A stretch of 64,000 bases of DNA from Pseudoruegeria sp039972875 (GTDB lineage Bacteria > Pseudomonadota > Alphaproteobacteria > Rhodobacterales > Rhodobacteraceae): contig JBDWMA010000054.1 of the NCBI GenBank assembly GCA_039972875.1, forward strand, positions 87,027 through 151,026, given 5' to 3'. The position numbers and the translations under genes were made by a program. The notes below the pieces were generated by a model. That model had not been told where the DNA came from and ran no database searches. It saw only the letters and a program-made list of their open reading frames with translations. Positions 26,103 to 35,099 of the stretch are shown here, piece by piece (position 1 is the first letter of the stretch; each line of letters starts with the position of its first letter).

Positions 26103-26516
26103 ATGAACAGAAGACAATTCACGATTTTGGCAGGTGCATCTGCGCTGGTTCCAGTTTGGGCTCAAGCTAAAACAACCAACTATTCACCCGGCCTCGTAGA
26201 TCAAGAACTGGCCGCCGGAAAAACCGTGTTTTTAGATTTTAGAGCTGATTGGTGTTCAACCTGCGCTTCGCAAGAGCGTACAATCGAAAAACTGATGTCA
26301 GAAAACCCCGACTATGCGGCGAATGTAAGTTTTATCAACGTCGATTGGGATCAGTTTCGTTCGGCAGAATTAACAAAGCGCCTCAAGATTCCACGTCGGT
26401 CCACGTTGGTAGTTTTAAAAGGCGACAAAGAATTGGGGCGGATCGTTGCGGGTGTCTCAAAGAAAGATATCAAAGCCTTGATGGACACGGCCCTGGCCGC
26501 CGCCCAAAGCGCATAA
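26103..26516 (+). CDS. Exported thioredoxin-family protein
   Basis: 137 residues starting at an ATG 7 nt after a strong AGGAGG. The N-terminus MNRRQFTILAGASALVPVWA has a twin-Arg motif typical of Tat signals. The mature domain has DFRADWCSTCASQE with the redox pair Cys51/Cys54 and the cis-Pro region IPRRSTLVVLKG, similar to the DsbD C-terminal domain. It should receive electrons from the neighbouring CcdA. Its target is unknown. Confidence 0.9.
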   Translation: MNRRQFTILAGASALVPVWAQAKTTNYSPGLVDQELAAGKTVFLDFRADWCSTCASQERTIEKLMSENPDYAANVSFINVDWDQFRSAELTKRLKIPRRSTLVVLKGDKELGRIVAGVSKKDIKALMDTALAAAQSA

Positions 26517-26520
26517 GATG

Positions 26521-26545
26521 AAAATCTTCGACAGCCGGAGGTTTT
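26521..26545. terminator. Hairpin between convergent trx and HD genes
   Basis: A 9-bp stem AAAATCTTC / GGAGGTTTT with two G-U pairs and a 7-nt loop, 4 bp after the thioredoxin stop; the T-run lies inside the stem. Confidence 0.6.
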
Positions 26546-26578
26546 CGTTAAAATAAATGTGGGGCCTATTTGGTCTAA

Positions 26579-27247
26579 TTAATCTTGCCTCCATGCATCT
26601 GGAAGTTCACAACCGATTTCTTCGGCAAAACCTTCCAGAAAGCTGACCATTCTCTGGACACGCACTTGTCCGATCGCTTGGCCTGTTGGTGTGGCAAGCC
26701 CCTGTGCAAGGACCAATAGTTTAACCTTCCAATGGTCGATTGAATATTTGTAGTCATCTAAATCGCGAGAGCACGCAAACGGATCCTCTGGATGATACAG
26801 CGTTCGACGCATGGCACCCGCTACTGAAAACGTACGGGCAATACCGACAGCTCCAAGTGCATCCAAGCGATCTGCATCCCGAAGTATCAGTGCATCGATT
26901 GATCTGGGAAGAATACCCGCCGAAAAACTGTGCGCCTCTATAGCATGTTGTGTCGCTTGAATTTCCGACTCATCATACCCTAGGGAGTCCAAATGGAGCG
27001 CCGCTGCCTCTGCCGAAAGTGAAGAGGCATGAGCACGGTTTTCACTGTTTTTGGGAATATTGATAAGATCATGCAAATATGACCCCGCAAGTAAAACCCT
27101 AGGGTTTCCTGCGCGTTCACCCTGAGAAATATGTTGGCAGGACAGCCAGACCCGATCCAGATGAGCAAGATCATGGGCGCTGTCCTGGACCATTTCTGTT
27201 TCAGCAATACGCCTGAGCGATGCTCTTAGGGGTTCGTATTCAGCCAA
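26579..27247 (-). CDS. HD-domain phosphohydrolase (YedJ-like)
   Basis: 222 residues with metal-dependent phosphohydrolase ligands: His25/His29 region (HDLAHLDR), the His59-Asp60 doublet (YLHDLIN), the AIEAHSF His and a later Asp in LRDADRLDALG. It is close in pattern to E. coli YedJ, whose substrate is uncertain. Its start overlaps the aroC stop by 8 bp, so it is translated from the aroC message. Confidence 0.88.
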   Translation of the reverse strand: MAEYEPLRASLRRIAETEMVQDSAHDLAHLDRVWLSCQHISQGERAGNPRVLLAGSYLHDLINIPKNSENRAHASSLSAEAAALHLDSLGYDESEIQATQHAIEAHSFSAGILPRSIDALILRDADRLDALGAVGIARTFSVAGAMRRTLYHPEDPFACSRDLDDYKYSIDHWKVKLLVLAQGLATPTGQAIGQVRVQRMVSFLEGFAEEIGCELPDAWRQD

Positions 27248-28343
27248 TATGGCCCCGGTTTTCGCCGATTTGACCGCGATGCAAGAGCATGTGGTCCAAG
27301 ATGACGCAAGCCATCATCGCCTCTCCCACGGGGACAGCTCTGATGCCGACACAGGGGTCGTGGCGTCCTTTTGTAATGATTTCGGCAGCCTGTCCAGATT
27401 TCGTGATGGTTTGGCGGGTGTTCAGGATCGATGACGTCGGCTTTACAGCAAAGCGAACCACCAGATCCTGACCAGTGCTAATGCCACCTAAAATACCGCC
27501 TGCGTGATTTGAGGAAAAGGTTGGTTTGCCATCGTTGCCCATGAATATTTCATCAGCGTTTTCAACCCCCGTCAGATTGGCCGCAGCCATGCCTTCCCCG
27601 ATCTCAACACCTTTGACCGCATTGATTGACATCATAGCCGCTGCAAGGTCTGTATCAATCTTAGCATAGACTGGGGCACCCAAGCCCGCAGGGACGCCTC
27701 TGGCGACAACTTCTACAACACCACCAACAGAATTACCGTCTTTGCGGAGGGCGTTCAGATACTCCTCCCAGTCTTTGGCAGCTTGGGCATCCGGAGTCCA
27801 AAACGGGTTCTGTTCGATCTGATCCCAATCAAAGCGATTCCGATCAATACTATGAGGGCCAATCTGCGTCATGTATCCGGTAATCTGAATATTCGGAGCA
27901 ATGGCCTTTATTGCTTCACGCGCAAGGCCGCCAGCCGCTACACGCGCTGCGGTTTCCCGAGCAGAAGAACGCCCACCACCGCGATGGTCGCGAATACCGT
28001 ATTTCTGCCAATAGGTGATATCTGCATGGCCGGGACGGAATTTTTCAACAATTTCGCCATAATCCTTTGAGCGCTGATCCGTGTTTTCGATCATCAGCTG
28101 AATAGGCGTTCCGGTGGTTTGCCCCTCAAACACCCCAGATAGGATTCTCACTGCGTCCGGTTCTTTGCGTTGGGTCGTGAATTTGTTCTGACCCGGTTTG
28201 CGTTTATCCAACCAATGCTGGATCATTTCTTCTGTGATAGCCACGCCCGGAGGACATCCATCGACAGTGGCTCCAAGGGCGGGGCCATGGCTCTCTCCCC
28301 AAGTGGTGACGCGGAATAGGTGACCGAATGTATTCATCGACAT
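27240..28343 (-). CDS. aroC: Chorismate synthase
   Basis: Last step of the shikimate pathway, EPSP to chorismate, with reduced FMN. 367 residues. The N-terminal MNTFGHLFRVTTWGESHG, the internal RPGHADITYWQKYG and DHRGGGRSSARETAARVA, and the late SNHAGGILGGIST are all family signatures. It lies downstream of petABC on the same strand but behind the pet terminator, so it is probably an independent unit with the HD gene. Confidence 0.97.
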   Translation of the reverse strand: MSMNTFGHLFRVTTWGESHGPALGATVDGCPPGVAITEEMIQHWLDKRKPGQNKFTTQRKEPDAVRILSGVFEGQTTGTPIQLMIENTDQRSKDYGEIVEKFRPGHADITYWQKYGIRDHRGGGRSSARETAARVAAGGLAREAIKAIAPNIQITGYMTQIGPHSIDRNRFDWDQIEQNPFWTPDAQAAKDWEEYLNALRKDGNSVGGVVEVVARGVPAGLGAPVYAKIDTDLAAAMMSINAVKGVEIGEGMAAANLTGVENADEIFMGNDGKPTFSSNHAGGILGGISTGQDLVVRFAVKPTSSILNTRQTITKSGQAAEIITKGRHDPCVGIRAVPVGEAMMACVILDHMLLHRGQIGENRGHIG

Positions 28344-28419
28344 GGGGTGTGCTCCTTAGTTTCAACGGGGTTTAACGCTTTGACCAAGAGGGCTCAAGTG
28401 AAAGCCATCCACAAACAAA

Positions 28420-28446
28420 AAACGCGCCCCGAATAGGGACGCGTTT
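28420..28446 (-). terminator. Rho-independent terminator of petABC
   Basis: Read on the minus strand, an 11-bp stem with one G-T pair (AAACGCGTCCC / GGGGCGCGTTT) is followed by a T-run, 26 bp beyond the petC stop. Confidence 0.9.
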
Positions 28447-28472
28447 CAAAATTGTTCACACAGGAAAAGAAA

Positions 28473-29267
28473 TTAGGCTTCTTTTGCCTTTTTCTTGATC
28501 GGTGCCCAAAGACGTTTGTTGGTCAGATACATCAAAACCGCAAAGATTGTCAGAAACAAAACACCTGTGAAGCCCGCTTGTTTACGTGCCATCATTTTTG
28601 GTTCTGCTGTCCACATTAAGAATGCGGAGACATCTTCAGCCATGTGATGTGCTGAATTGGAGTGACCATCGTCAAAATCAACCAGTTCTTCGGACAATGG
28701 GGGTGCCATAGCAATCCAGCCGCCCGGGAAGGCCGTGTTTTCATAAAACACAGAACCCGCCTGCTCTTTCTCTTCACCGGTGTAGCCTGTGAGTATCGAA
28801 GCAATATATTCCGGGCCACCCATGCCTTTGACGATCTGATTGATCCCCAGACCAGCAGGTCCGTGGAATCCTGCACGAGCTTTGGCCATCAAGGTCAAAT
28901 CGGGCGCATTTTCCAAGTTGGACGGTGGAAATTTATCCGCAGGCGTAGCAGGGCGTGTGTCATCCAAAGCTGGATCGAAAACATCAAAGCCTTCGGCATA
29001 GGCTCGGACTTCGTCAGCAGTGTAATGCGGTCCACCATCATCACCAAGGTTACGGAAGTTCAGGAATTTCATGCCGTGGCACGCTGAACAAACCTCAGTG
29101 TAGATTTTCAGACCCCGACGCAGCTGTTCCTGATCGAATTTGCCAAATGGCCCCTCGAAAGAAAACGCAAAGTCTTCGATGTGCTGTTCGCCACCGCCAG
29201 CGGCATATGCGCCACCGGTGGTCAGAGCCAGCGCTGTAAGCGCGGTGAGTGCGAGTTTCTTGATCAT
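28473..29267 (-). CDS. petC: Cytochrome c1
   Basis: Haem-bearing subunit of the cytochrome bc1 complex. 264 residues from the ATG at 29267, with a signal peptide (MIKKLALTALTALALTTGGAYA split at Ala-Tyr-Ala), haem motif Cys60-Ser-Ala-Cys63-His64, and a C-terminal anchor helix (GVLFLTIFAVLMYL). It passes electrons from the Rieske protein to soluble or membrane cytochrome c. It begins 20 bp after petB. Confidence 0.97.
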   Translation of the reverse strand: MIKKLALTALTALALTTGGAYAAGGGEQHIEDFAFSFEGPFGKFDQEQLRRGLKIYTEVCSACHGMKFLNFRNLGDDGGPHYTADEVRAYAEGFDVFDPALDDTRPATPADKFPPSNLENAPDLTLMAKARAGFHGPAGLGINQIVKGMGGPEYIASILTGYTGEEKEQAGSVFYENTAFPGGWIAMAPPLSEELVDFDDGHSNSAHHMAEDVSAFLMWTAEPKMMARKQAGFTGVLFLTIFAVLMYLTNKRLWAPIKKKAKEA

Positions 29268-29287
29268 TGTTCTCTTGATCCTCTTTC

Positions 29288-30616
29288 TCACTCGGCGGGC
29301 GACGCGTCAGCGTCTTTGCCGTAGTGCGCATTAAAGTCTTCTTCGATGGTCGCAGGCGGTGTGGTTGGTTTTTCCAGAACACCCAGCAGCGGCAGGATGA
29401 CAAGGAAGTAGCCGAACCAATAGGCAGATGCGATCAGAGAGATCCAGTCATATGGGAATTCTGTTGGCTGTGCGCCAACCCACATCAGAACCATAAAGTC
29501 CACGCAAAGGATGAAGAACCACCATTTGAACATTGGACGGAACCGACCAGAGCGAACCGAAGATGTATCCAACCAAGGGGCAACAGCCATCACAGCAATC
29601 GCGCCAAACATTGCAAGAACACCAAAGAATTTCGCATCAACGATGCCACCGGTTACAATGCTGACCAGCTGAACCAACCATACGTCAGCCGTAAAGGCCC
29701 GCAGGATCGCGTAGAAGGGCAAGAAGTACCATTCAGGAACAATGTGCGCTGGTGTAGCGAGCGGGTTCGCTTCGATATAGTTGTCTGGGTGGCCAAGGTA
29801 GTTTGGCATAAAGCCAACGATGGCAAAGAAAACAACAAGGATCACAGCCAATGCGAATACGTCTTTGATCACAAAGTAAGGCCAGAACGGCAATGTGTCT
29901 TTCTTTGCTTCTTCTTTAGAACCGCGACGCACTTCAACACCCGTTGGGTTATTGTTGCCTGTGGTGTGGAATGCCCAGATGTGAACAATCACAAGGCCGG
30001 CCAGAACAAATGGCAGCAAATAATGCAGTGAGAAGAAGCGGTTCAAAGCAGGTTGGCCAACAGCGCCAGCGCCCAGCAGCCAAGTTTGGATGGCTTCACC
30101 GATACCAGGGATCGCACCAAACAGACCTGTAATAACAGCTGTACCGTGGAAGGACATCTGTCCCCAAGGCAGTACGTAACCCATAAAGGCTGTGCCCATC
30201 ATCACAAGGTAGATCAACATACCGATGATCCATGTGACTTCACGAGGAGCTTTATATGACCCGTAATAAAGGCCACGGAAAATATGGGCATACACAGCAA
30301 CAAAGAACAGCGATGCGCCATTCATGTGCATGTAGCGGATCATATGACCGCCATTGACGTCGCGCATGATGTGTTCAATTGACGCAAAGGCCAGATCAAC
30401 ATGCGGCGTATAGTGCATAACCAGCACAACGCCGGTTGCGATTTGCAAAACCAGACAGAATGCAAGAACGATGCCCCAGATCCACATCCAGTTCAGGTTC
30501 TTTGGTGTCGGGATCATCAGAGTGTCGTAGACAAGGCCTACAACATTCAGACGGGAGTGTAGCCACTTTTCGATACCCGTTTTGGGTTCGTAGTGATCGT
30601 GCGGAATTCCGGCCAT
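29288..30616 (-). CDS. petB: Cytochrome b of the bc1 complex
   Basis: 442-residue membrane subunit that binds two b haems and the quinol-oxidising Qo and Qi sites. Visible landmarks are the haem-ligand segments (MIRYMHMNGASLFFVAVYAH and HYLLPFVLAGLVIVHIWAFH), the Qo motif EWYFLPFYA (usual form PEWY), and the FMGYVLPWGQMSFHG region. It is preceded by petA (11 bp) and followed by petC, the standard fbc order. Confidence 0.98.
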   Translation of the reverse strand: MAGIPHDHYEPKTGIEKWLHSRLNVVGLVYDTLMIPTPKNLNWMWIWGIVLAFCLVLQIATGVVLVMHYTPHVDLAFASIEHIMRDVNGGHMIRYMHMNGASLFFVAVYAHIFRGLYYGSYKAPREVTWIIGMLIYLVMMGTAFMGYVLPWGQMSFHGTAVITGLFGAIPGIGEAIQTWLLGAGAVGQPALNRFFSLHYLLPFVLAGLVIVHIWAFHTTGNNNPTGVEVRRGSKEEAKKDTLPFWPYFVIKDVFALAVILVVFFAIVGFMPNYLGHPDNYIEANPLATPAHIVPEWYFLPFYAILRAFTADVWLVQLVSIVTGGIVDAKFFGVLAMFGAIAVMAVAPWLDTSSVRSGRFRPMFKWWFFILCVDFMVLMWVGAQPTEFPYDWISLIASAYWFGYFLVILPLLGVLEKPTTPPATIEEDFNAHYGKDADASPAE

Positions 30617-30627
30617 TGTTGCCTCCC

Positions 30628-31188
30628 TTATCCGAGCTGGATCGTTGTTTCGTCGATGATTTCGACGGCGGGAATGTGCAGGTTTTGGGGCGCGGGGCCC
30701 TTACGGATACGACCTGCAGTGTCATAGTGGCTGCCGTGACATGGGCAGAACCAACCATGGAAATCACCGGCGCCGTCACCCAAAGGCACGCAGCCAAGGT
30801 GTGTACAGACGCCCATCATTACCAACCATTCGCCGGCTTCATCCAGCGCGCGGTTTTCATCCGTTGCCTCAAGGCCAGGTTTATTGGCATTGCGATCATC
30901 GGTATCGATCAGTTCAGACAATTCGACCGAACGGGCTTCGTCGATCTCTTCCTGCGTGCGGCGCCGGATAAAGACCGGTTTGCCTTGAAACAGGACGGTG
31001 ACCTGAGTCCCAACTTCGACGCCAGAGACGTCTACGCGGATCGAGGCAAGGGCCTGCACATCAGCTGAAGGGTTCATTTGATTGACCAGCGGCCATACAG
31101 CGGCGCCTGCGGTGACCGCACCTGCGCCAGCGGTCGCATAGTACAGGAAATCCCGGCGGGTGCCTGCGTGATCTTCTGCGTGGGACAC
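30628..31188 (-). CDS. petA: Rieske iron-sulfur protein
   Basis: 186 residues from a GTG at 31188 behind a GAGGAATGGAG ribosome-binding site; the protein then starts (M)SHAEDHAGTRRDFLYYATA, as in Rhodobacter. The frame opens at 31224, but the extra residues are unlike the family. RRDFL is a Tat motif and the uncleaved helix anchors the protein. Cluster ligands are Cys128/His130 (CTHLGC) and Cys148/His151 (CPCHG), with the disulfide pair Cys133/Cys150. First gene of petABC. Confidence 0.97.
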   Translation of the reverse strand: MSHAEDHAGTRRDFLYYATAGAGAVTAGAAVWPLVNQMNPSADVQALASIRVDVSGVEVGTQVTVLFQGKPVFIRRRTQEEIDEARSVELSELIDTDDRNANKPGLEATDENRALDEAGEWLVMMGVCTHLGCVPLGDGAGDFHGWFCPCHGSHYDTAGRIRKGPAPQNLHIPAVEIIDETTIQLG

Positions 31189-31603
31189 GTGTTTACTCCA
31201 TTCCTCGGCCACGATTCGGGCCAAATACGTCGACGAACCTCAAAATAGAGGCCTGCTTGGGCGGCTGTTTAGCTGTCCAGAATGCTCACGTCCAGCGGAC
31301 ATTCGGGCGCAGTGGGTTTAAAAATGCTAATTTCAAGTGGGTGTGGGAAATTGGTTGCGTCTCTTTAACGTCTTTATCGCAGGTGGTTGCACACAATTAA
31401 AAGTCCCAGCCGGTGTGTTTGCATTGGGGTACACAGCCCAGCTCCCTCCTCCGAAACAAATTTGCACCTGCTCTTTGGGTGACCCTCCCTTCCCCTTTAG
31501 GAGTACTCTGTAAACCAAATCCCCACCGATTATACTTTAGAACGCTGCCTTCGTTGCACCAACTGACTTACCCCTCATTTCATATGTAAATGGGAGCGAT
31601 GAA
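31189..31603. other. Intergenic region petA / RTX gene
   Basis: 415 bp between divergent genes. No credible ORF. It must hold both promoters. Just before the RTX start a 7-bp hairpin (CTCATTT / AAATGGG, 31574-31594) overlaps the first part of the GGGAG ribosome-binding site. Confidence 0.6.
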
Positions 31604-33295
31604 ATGCCGAGGAATATCTATGGGACGCTCGAGGCGGACACAATTTCCGGGGGAGCGGGCAAAGATGTGGTTTTTGGAAAGTCCGGCGATGATGTGATTA
31701 CCAGCGGATCAAGCGCCGATCTAGTATTTGGAAACGCCGGTGACGATGTGATCGAACTCGGCAGTGGTGCAGATAAAACCATTTCCGGATCGGGAGATGA
31801 TCTTGTTTTAGGAGGTTTAGGCGCAGATCAGATCCATGGAAATGGTGGCGATGATACGCTTTACGGCGGCAATACCTCGGGCAGTGAAACATCTGAAGGG
31901 TCTGGTGGAGTTGACGACCAACTTTGGGGAGGTTCAGGAGCAGATGAACTGCATGGTCAAAGTGGCAACGATAAACTCTACGGCGGAAGCGGGAGCGATG
32001 CCCTATTTGGCGAAATTGGATCTGACAAATTGTTTGGGGGGGCGGATGACGACTCCCTCAGTGGCGGCAGTGGCAACGATTCCCTTCATGGGGGACAATC
32101 AAATGATATTTTGTGGGGGGAACAGGGCCTCGACAAATTGTTTGGGGCACTGGGTGACGATGTCTTAAACGGCGGTCTTGGACATGATTCCCTGTTTGGC
32201 GGACAGGGCGCGGATCAACTTTCGGGCGCTTTGGGTCACGATAAGCTTTTCGGGGCCTCTGGCGATGATTCCCTTGATGGGGGATCAGGAAATGATCTGC
32301 TGTACGGCGGCGCGGGCCATGACACATTGAACGCAAGCGATGGAACAGACTTTGCCTTTGGGGGCATGGGAAACGATACCCTTAAGGGTGGCAATGGCAA
32401 TGATCGCCTTTTCGGAATGGACGATAATGACACGCTCTTTGGCGATTCTGGCTCTGACGACATATACGGCGGCCGAGGCGCTGACAGTCTGGATGGCGGA
32501 ACTGGAAATGATAATTTGCACGGTGGCATCGGGAATGATTCTTTATCCGGTGGAGATGGCAACGATGATTTACGAGGAGGTGACGGGGACGACTCGGTAA
32601 ACGGCAACACCGGAAACGACGTCATCACGGGCGGTGCAGGCAATGATGTTTTGGAAGGCGGGGACGGGCTCGATACGCTAACCGGTGGCGATGGAGACGA
32701 TACCATAAGTGGCGGCAGTGGCGGCGATTACTTGGTGGGGAAACGTGGGTTGGACATACTGAATGGCGACGCCGGGAATGATATTCTGGAAGGCGGTTCC
32801 GGCGCTGATATCCTAAATGGTGGTGTCGGCGAAGACGATTTGGACGGTGGGTCCGGGGACGACATATTGAATGGGGAATCGGGAGCCGATACTTTAATTG
32901 GAGGATACGGCGCGGACACATTGTCTGGTGGCACAGGAAATGATGTGCTTGATGGCGGGGACGGCACCGACATCTTAGAAGGGGGAAGTGGGTTAAACAC
33001 GCTCTCAGGCGGCAAAAGCGCCGATAGCTTTGTTTTCCTTTCTGATGGGCTTTATTCCGTCGACACAATTACCGATTTTAAATCCAAGGGCGGTGCAGCG
33101 GATTCGATTGATTTGTCTGACTTTTCCTTGCTCAACTCTTACTCTGATTTTGACGCTTGGTTCACAGCCAATGTCAGCACCACGGAGGACGGTGTTAAGA
33201 TAAAACTCTCAAACAAAGAAAGTATTCTGGTGCACGACGCCTATGATCTTGGAGAGACCTTTCAGACCTCTCTCTCAGATACGATCCTTTTGTAG
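31604..33295 (+). CDS. RTX calcium-binding repeat protein without an enzymatic domain
   Basis: 563 residues. From about residue 6 to 480 it is almost wholly GGxGxDxUx nonapeptide repeats (for example GGSGNDSLHGG), which fold into parallel beta-rolls on binding calcium. The last ~80 residues (FVFLSDGLYSVDTITDFKSKG ... DTILL) resemble the uncleaved type I secretion signal of serralysins and haemolysins. There is no N-terminal signal peptide, as expected for type I export, and no protease, lipase or adhesin domain. No type I ABC exporter is nearby. Possible roles are a surface layer or calcium-dependent matrix protein. Confidence 0.88.
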   Translation: MPRNIYGTLEADTISGGAGKDVVFGKSGDDVITSGSSADLVFGNAGDDVIELGSGADKTISGSGDDLVLGGLGADQIHGNGGDDTLYGGNTSGSETSEGSGGVDDQLWGGSGADELHGQSGNDKLYGGSGSDALFGEIGSDKLFGGADDDSLSGGSGNDSLHGGQSNDILWGEQGLDKLFGALGDDVLNGGLGHDSLFGGQGADQLSGALGHDKLFGASGDDSLDGGSGNDLLYGGAGHDTLNASDGTDFAFGGMGNDTLKGGNGNDRLFGMDDNDTLFGDSGSDDIYGGRGADSLDGGTGNDNLHGGIGNDSLSGGDGNDDLRGGDGDDSVNGNTGNDVITGGAGNDVLEGGDGLDTLTGGDGDDTISGGSGGDYLVGKRGLDILNGDAGNDILEGGSGADILNGGVGEDDLDGGSGDDILNGESGADTLIGGYGADTLSGGTGNDVLDGGDGTDILEGGSGLNTLSGGKSADSFVFLSDGLYSVDTITDFKSKGGAADSIDLSDFSLLNSYSDFDAWFTANVSTTEDGVKIKLSNKESILVHDAYDLGETFQTSLSDTILL

Positions 33296-33316
33296 GCAAC
33301 ATCAGTTGAGCCGGCC

Positions 33317-33922
33317 TTATCCCTCAGGCTGGCTCATAAGCATACTGTCACGCGTCGCGAAATCAGCATACCACTGAGCAAGCCCATCGCGGCCCTGACG
33401 CCAGTTTCTGGCATCATGACGCAAATCCAAATAGGCCAACGCGCAACCAACCGCGATCTGTCCGGCATCCAGTGGACCGACAAGATGGCTCACCCATCGC
33501 GTGTTCAAAACATCCAAAGCCTGAATGATTTTGCGCCACTGTGCATCAACGAAATCTGGGAATTGTTTATCCTCAGGGCGAAGGCGGGACTCATACACCA
33601 TCAGCAAAGCCGCATCCAGAATACCATCAGCCGTGGCCTCTATGGTCAAAATATCAAAATAGCGGGATTGCGGGTACAAGGCGGCACCAGCGCGTGCGTT
33701 CAAAAACTGTGTTATGACCCGGCTATCATATAATGCAGGCCCATCCGGTCGCTCCAATGCCGGAACTTTCCCCAATGGATTGACCGCCGGAAGCTTATCC
33801 GCTGGGGCAAGTGGCGTTCCAGAGGATGGGATTTGTTCCACATCTTCAAACTGTCCAGTCTCATGCAATGTCACGATAACCTTACGCACATAGGGCGAGG
33901 TCCCGCTGGAATAGAGCTTCAT
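33317..33922 (-). CDS. Glutathione S-transferase family protein
   Basis: 201 residues from the ATG at 33922 (MKLYSSGTSPYVRKVIVTL). The catalytic-position SxxSPYVRKV motif places it among the YibF-like group; NPLGKVPAL and the Asp-Ser-Arg-VITQFL segment complete the thioredoxin domain. The C-terminal domain contains VGCALAYLDLR. It starts one base after the stop of the upstream small gene, so the two are coupled. Confidence 0.9.
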   Translation of the reverse strand: MKLYSSGTSPYVRKVIVTLHETGQFEDVEQIPSSGTPLAPADKLPAVNPLGKVPALERPDGPALYDSRVITQFLNARAGAALYPQSRYFDILTIEATADGILDAALLMVYESRLRPEDKQFPDFVDAQWRKIIQALDVLNTRWVSHLVGPLDAGQIAVGCALAYLDLRHDARNWRQGRDGLAQWYADFATRDSMLMSQPEG

Positions 33923-33923
33923 T

Positions 33924-34202
33924 TTATACCTTTTTGAATTTGATGCGGCCAAAGGTCGTTAAATCGACTTCAACCCCCGGACCGTCGGACCCGATTCGGA
34001 TCACACGGCGTAAACGGGCAGTGCCGTTCACTTGTTCTTCGTCTCGACGCAGCGTCATACCTTCATCTATCTCATCCATCACATCCTCGGCACGCTGATC
34101 TCTGCGCCCTTTGGACAGGGATCGAGAAACAGCATAAGTCGCCAATGCAACGGTTCCGTATCGCAATGCGATCCCGGCTATAGGGGCAAGGGGTAACGCC
34201 AT
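33924..34202 (-). CDS. Conserved hypothetical protein
   Basis: 92 residues. An N-terminal hydrophobic segment (ALPLAPIAGIALRYGTVALATYAV) may insert in the membrane; the rest is charged (KGRRDQRAEDVMDEIDEG) and ends in a beta-rich stretch GVEVDLTTFGRIKFKKV. I do not recognise the family. A GGAGGAGACA ribosome-binding site precedes the start, and its stop lies one base before the gst start, so it is a real gene in a two-gene unit. Confidence 0.75.
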   Translation of the reverse strand: MALPLAPIAGIALRYGTVALATYAVSRSLSKGRRDQRAEDVMDEIDEGMTLRRDEEQVNGTARLRRVIRIGSDGPGVEVDLTTFGRIKFKKV

Positions 34203-34259
34203 GTAAATGTCTCCTCCAGTTGTCCGTCTGCATAATGTAGGCGCTGATCCATGAATTGC

Positions 34260-34883
34260 CTAGTCCTCGGGCGGATGTCGCATCCCCTCGGCCAATTGCT
34301 GCACATGATGACCAATGCCGTTTTGTTCAACGTGATCTGCGGCCATCAAGCGCAGGGCATCGGGTTTGTTTTGGTTCAGCTTCCATGTGCCTTCTATCGA
34401 TTGGATTACGAACCTATAGGGACAGATCATCCGCAACATCCGATCAAGCCCCTCATCGGTCATTTTATCTAATTTCCACTGCGGCTTAGGTGAAAGCTGC
34501 GATTCAAAAACCTCCGTTAAAATGGCAAGATCCTCACGCAGTCGCCCCTGTGGAACAGCGCGCAATACCCCACGCAGATGGACAGCCACATAGTTCCATG
34601 TGGGCACCTGTTCCGGGTCATCATACCAATCCGGAGAAATATAGCTATCAGGGCCGGAAACGACGATGACAGCTGGAACAGCCTCATCCCCATTGCGCAC
34701 AATCGGATTGGATCGCACCAAATGCAACCGCGCGAATTTAGCGTCATCATCCAACACAAAAGGCACATGAGAGAGCAGCGGACCATCTTGCCCGTTAACC
34801 GACAAAATCCCAAAACCTCTCCCCCGTGCAAATTCAATATTGCGCGCCTTGGTGGGTTTTCGGAAAGCTGGATTTGGATGCAT
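34260..34883 (-). CDS. FMN-binding negative transcriptional regulator (PaiB-like)
   Basis: 207 residues. The split-barrel FMN-binding fold is suggested by MHPNPAFR, GFGILSVNGQDGPLLSHVPFVLDDD and TWNYVAVHLRGVLR, as in Bacillus PaiB. PaiB-type proteins bind FMN and influence protease and sporulation genes; the function in proteobacteria is unclear. It is divergent from the FMN riboswitch and ribH2, so a flavin-binding protein sits beside a flavin-synthesis gene. Confidence 0.88.
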   Translation of the reverse strand: MHPNPAFRKPTKARNIEFARGRGFGILSVNGQDGPLLSHVPFVLDDDAKFARLHLVRSNPIVRNGDEAVPAVIVVSGPDSYISPDWYDDPEQVPTWNYVAVHLRGVLRAVPQGRLREDLAILTEVFESQLSPKPQWKLDKMTDEGLDRMLRMICPYRFVIQSIEGTWKLNQNKPDALRLMAADHVEQNGIGHHVQQLAEGMRHPPED

Positions 34884-34953
34884 GTCACGACTCTGATCAA
34901 TTTTGCCTCGACCATACCTTGCGTCAGGGAAAAACCCAGCCTAAACAGGAGGT

Positions 34954-35091
34954 GTTCTCAGGGCGGGGTGAAATTCCCCACCGGCGGTAAGGGGCATTTG
35001 CCCCAAAGCCCGCGAGCGCCTTTGATACCAAAGGGTCAGCAGATCTGGTGTAACTCCAGAGCCGACGGTCATAGTCCGGATGAGAGAGAAC
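34954..35091 (+). ncRNA. FMN riboswitch (RFN element)
   Basis: Aptamer upstream of ribH2. The conserved core is visible: AGGGCGGGGTGAAATTCCCC, ACCGGCGGTAA, AAAGCCCGCGAGCGC, GCAGATCTGGT and GAGCCGACGGTCATAGTCCG. The closing helix P1 pairs GTTCTC (34954-34959) with GAGAAC (35086-35091). Binding of FMN is expected to lower ribH2 expression. Confidence 0.96.
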
Positions 35092-35099
35092 GTATGGAT

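Noticed and set aside
31333..31518. A 61-codon minus-strand ORF in the petA-RTX gap.
   Set aside because: No ribosome-binding site, no recognised family, and atypical composition.
32236..33068. Minus-strand frames rich in Pro and Ser opposite the RTX gene.
   Set aside because: They are shadows of the GGxGxD repeats; their repetitive look comes from the RTX gene.
31604..33295. The GGxGxD array as a DNA tandem repeat or CRISPR.
   Set aside because: Repeats are degenerate at DNA level and conserved only as protein nonapeptides; no spacer-repeat structure.
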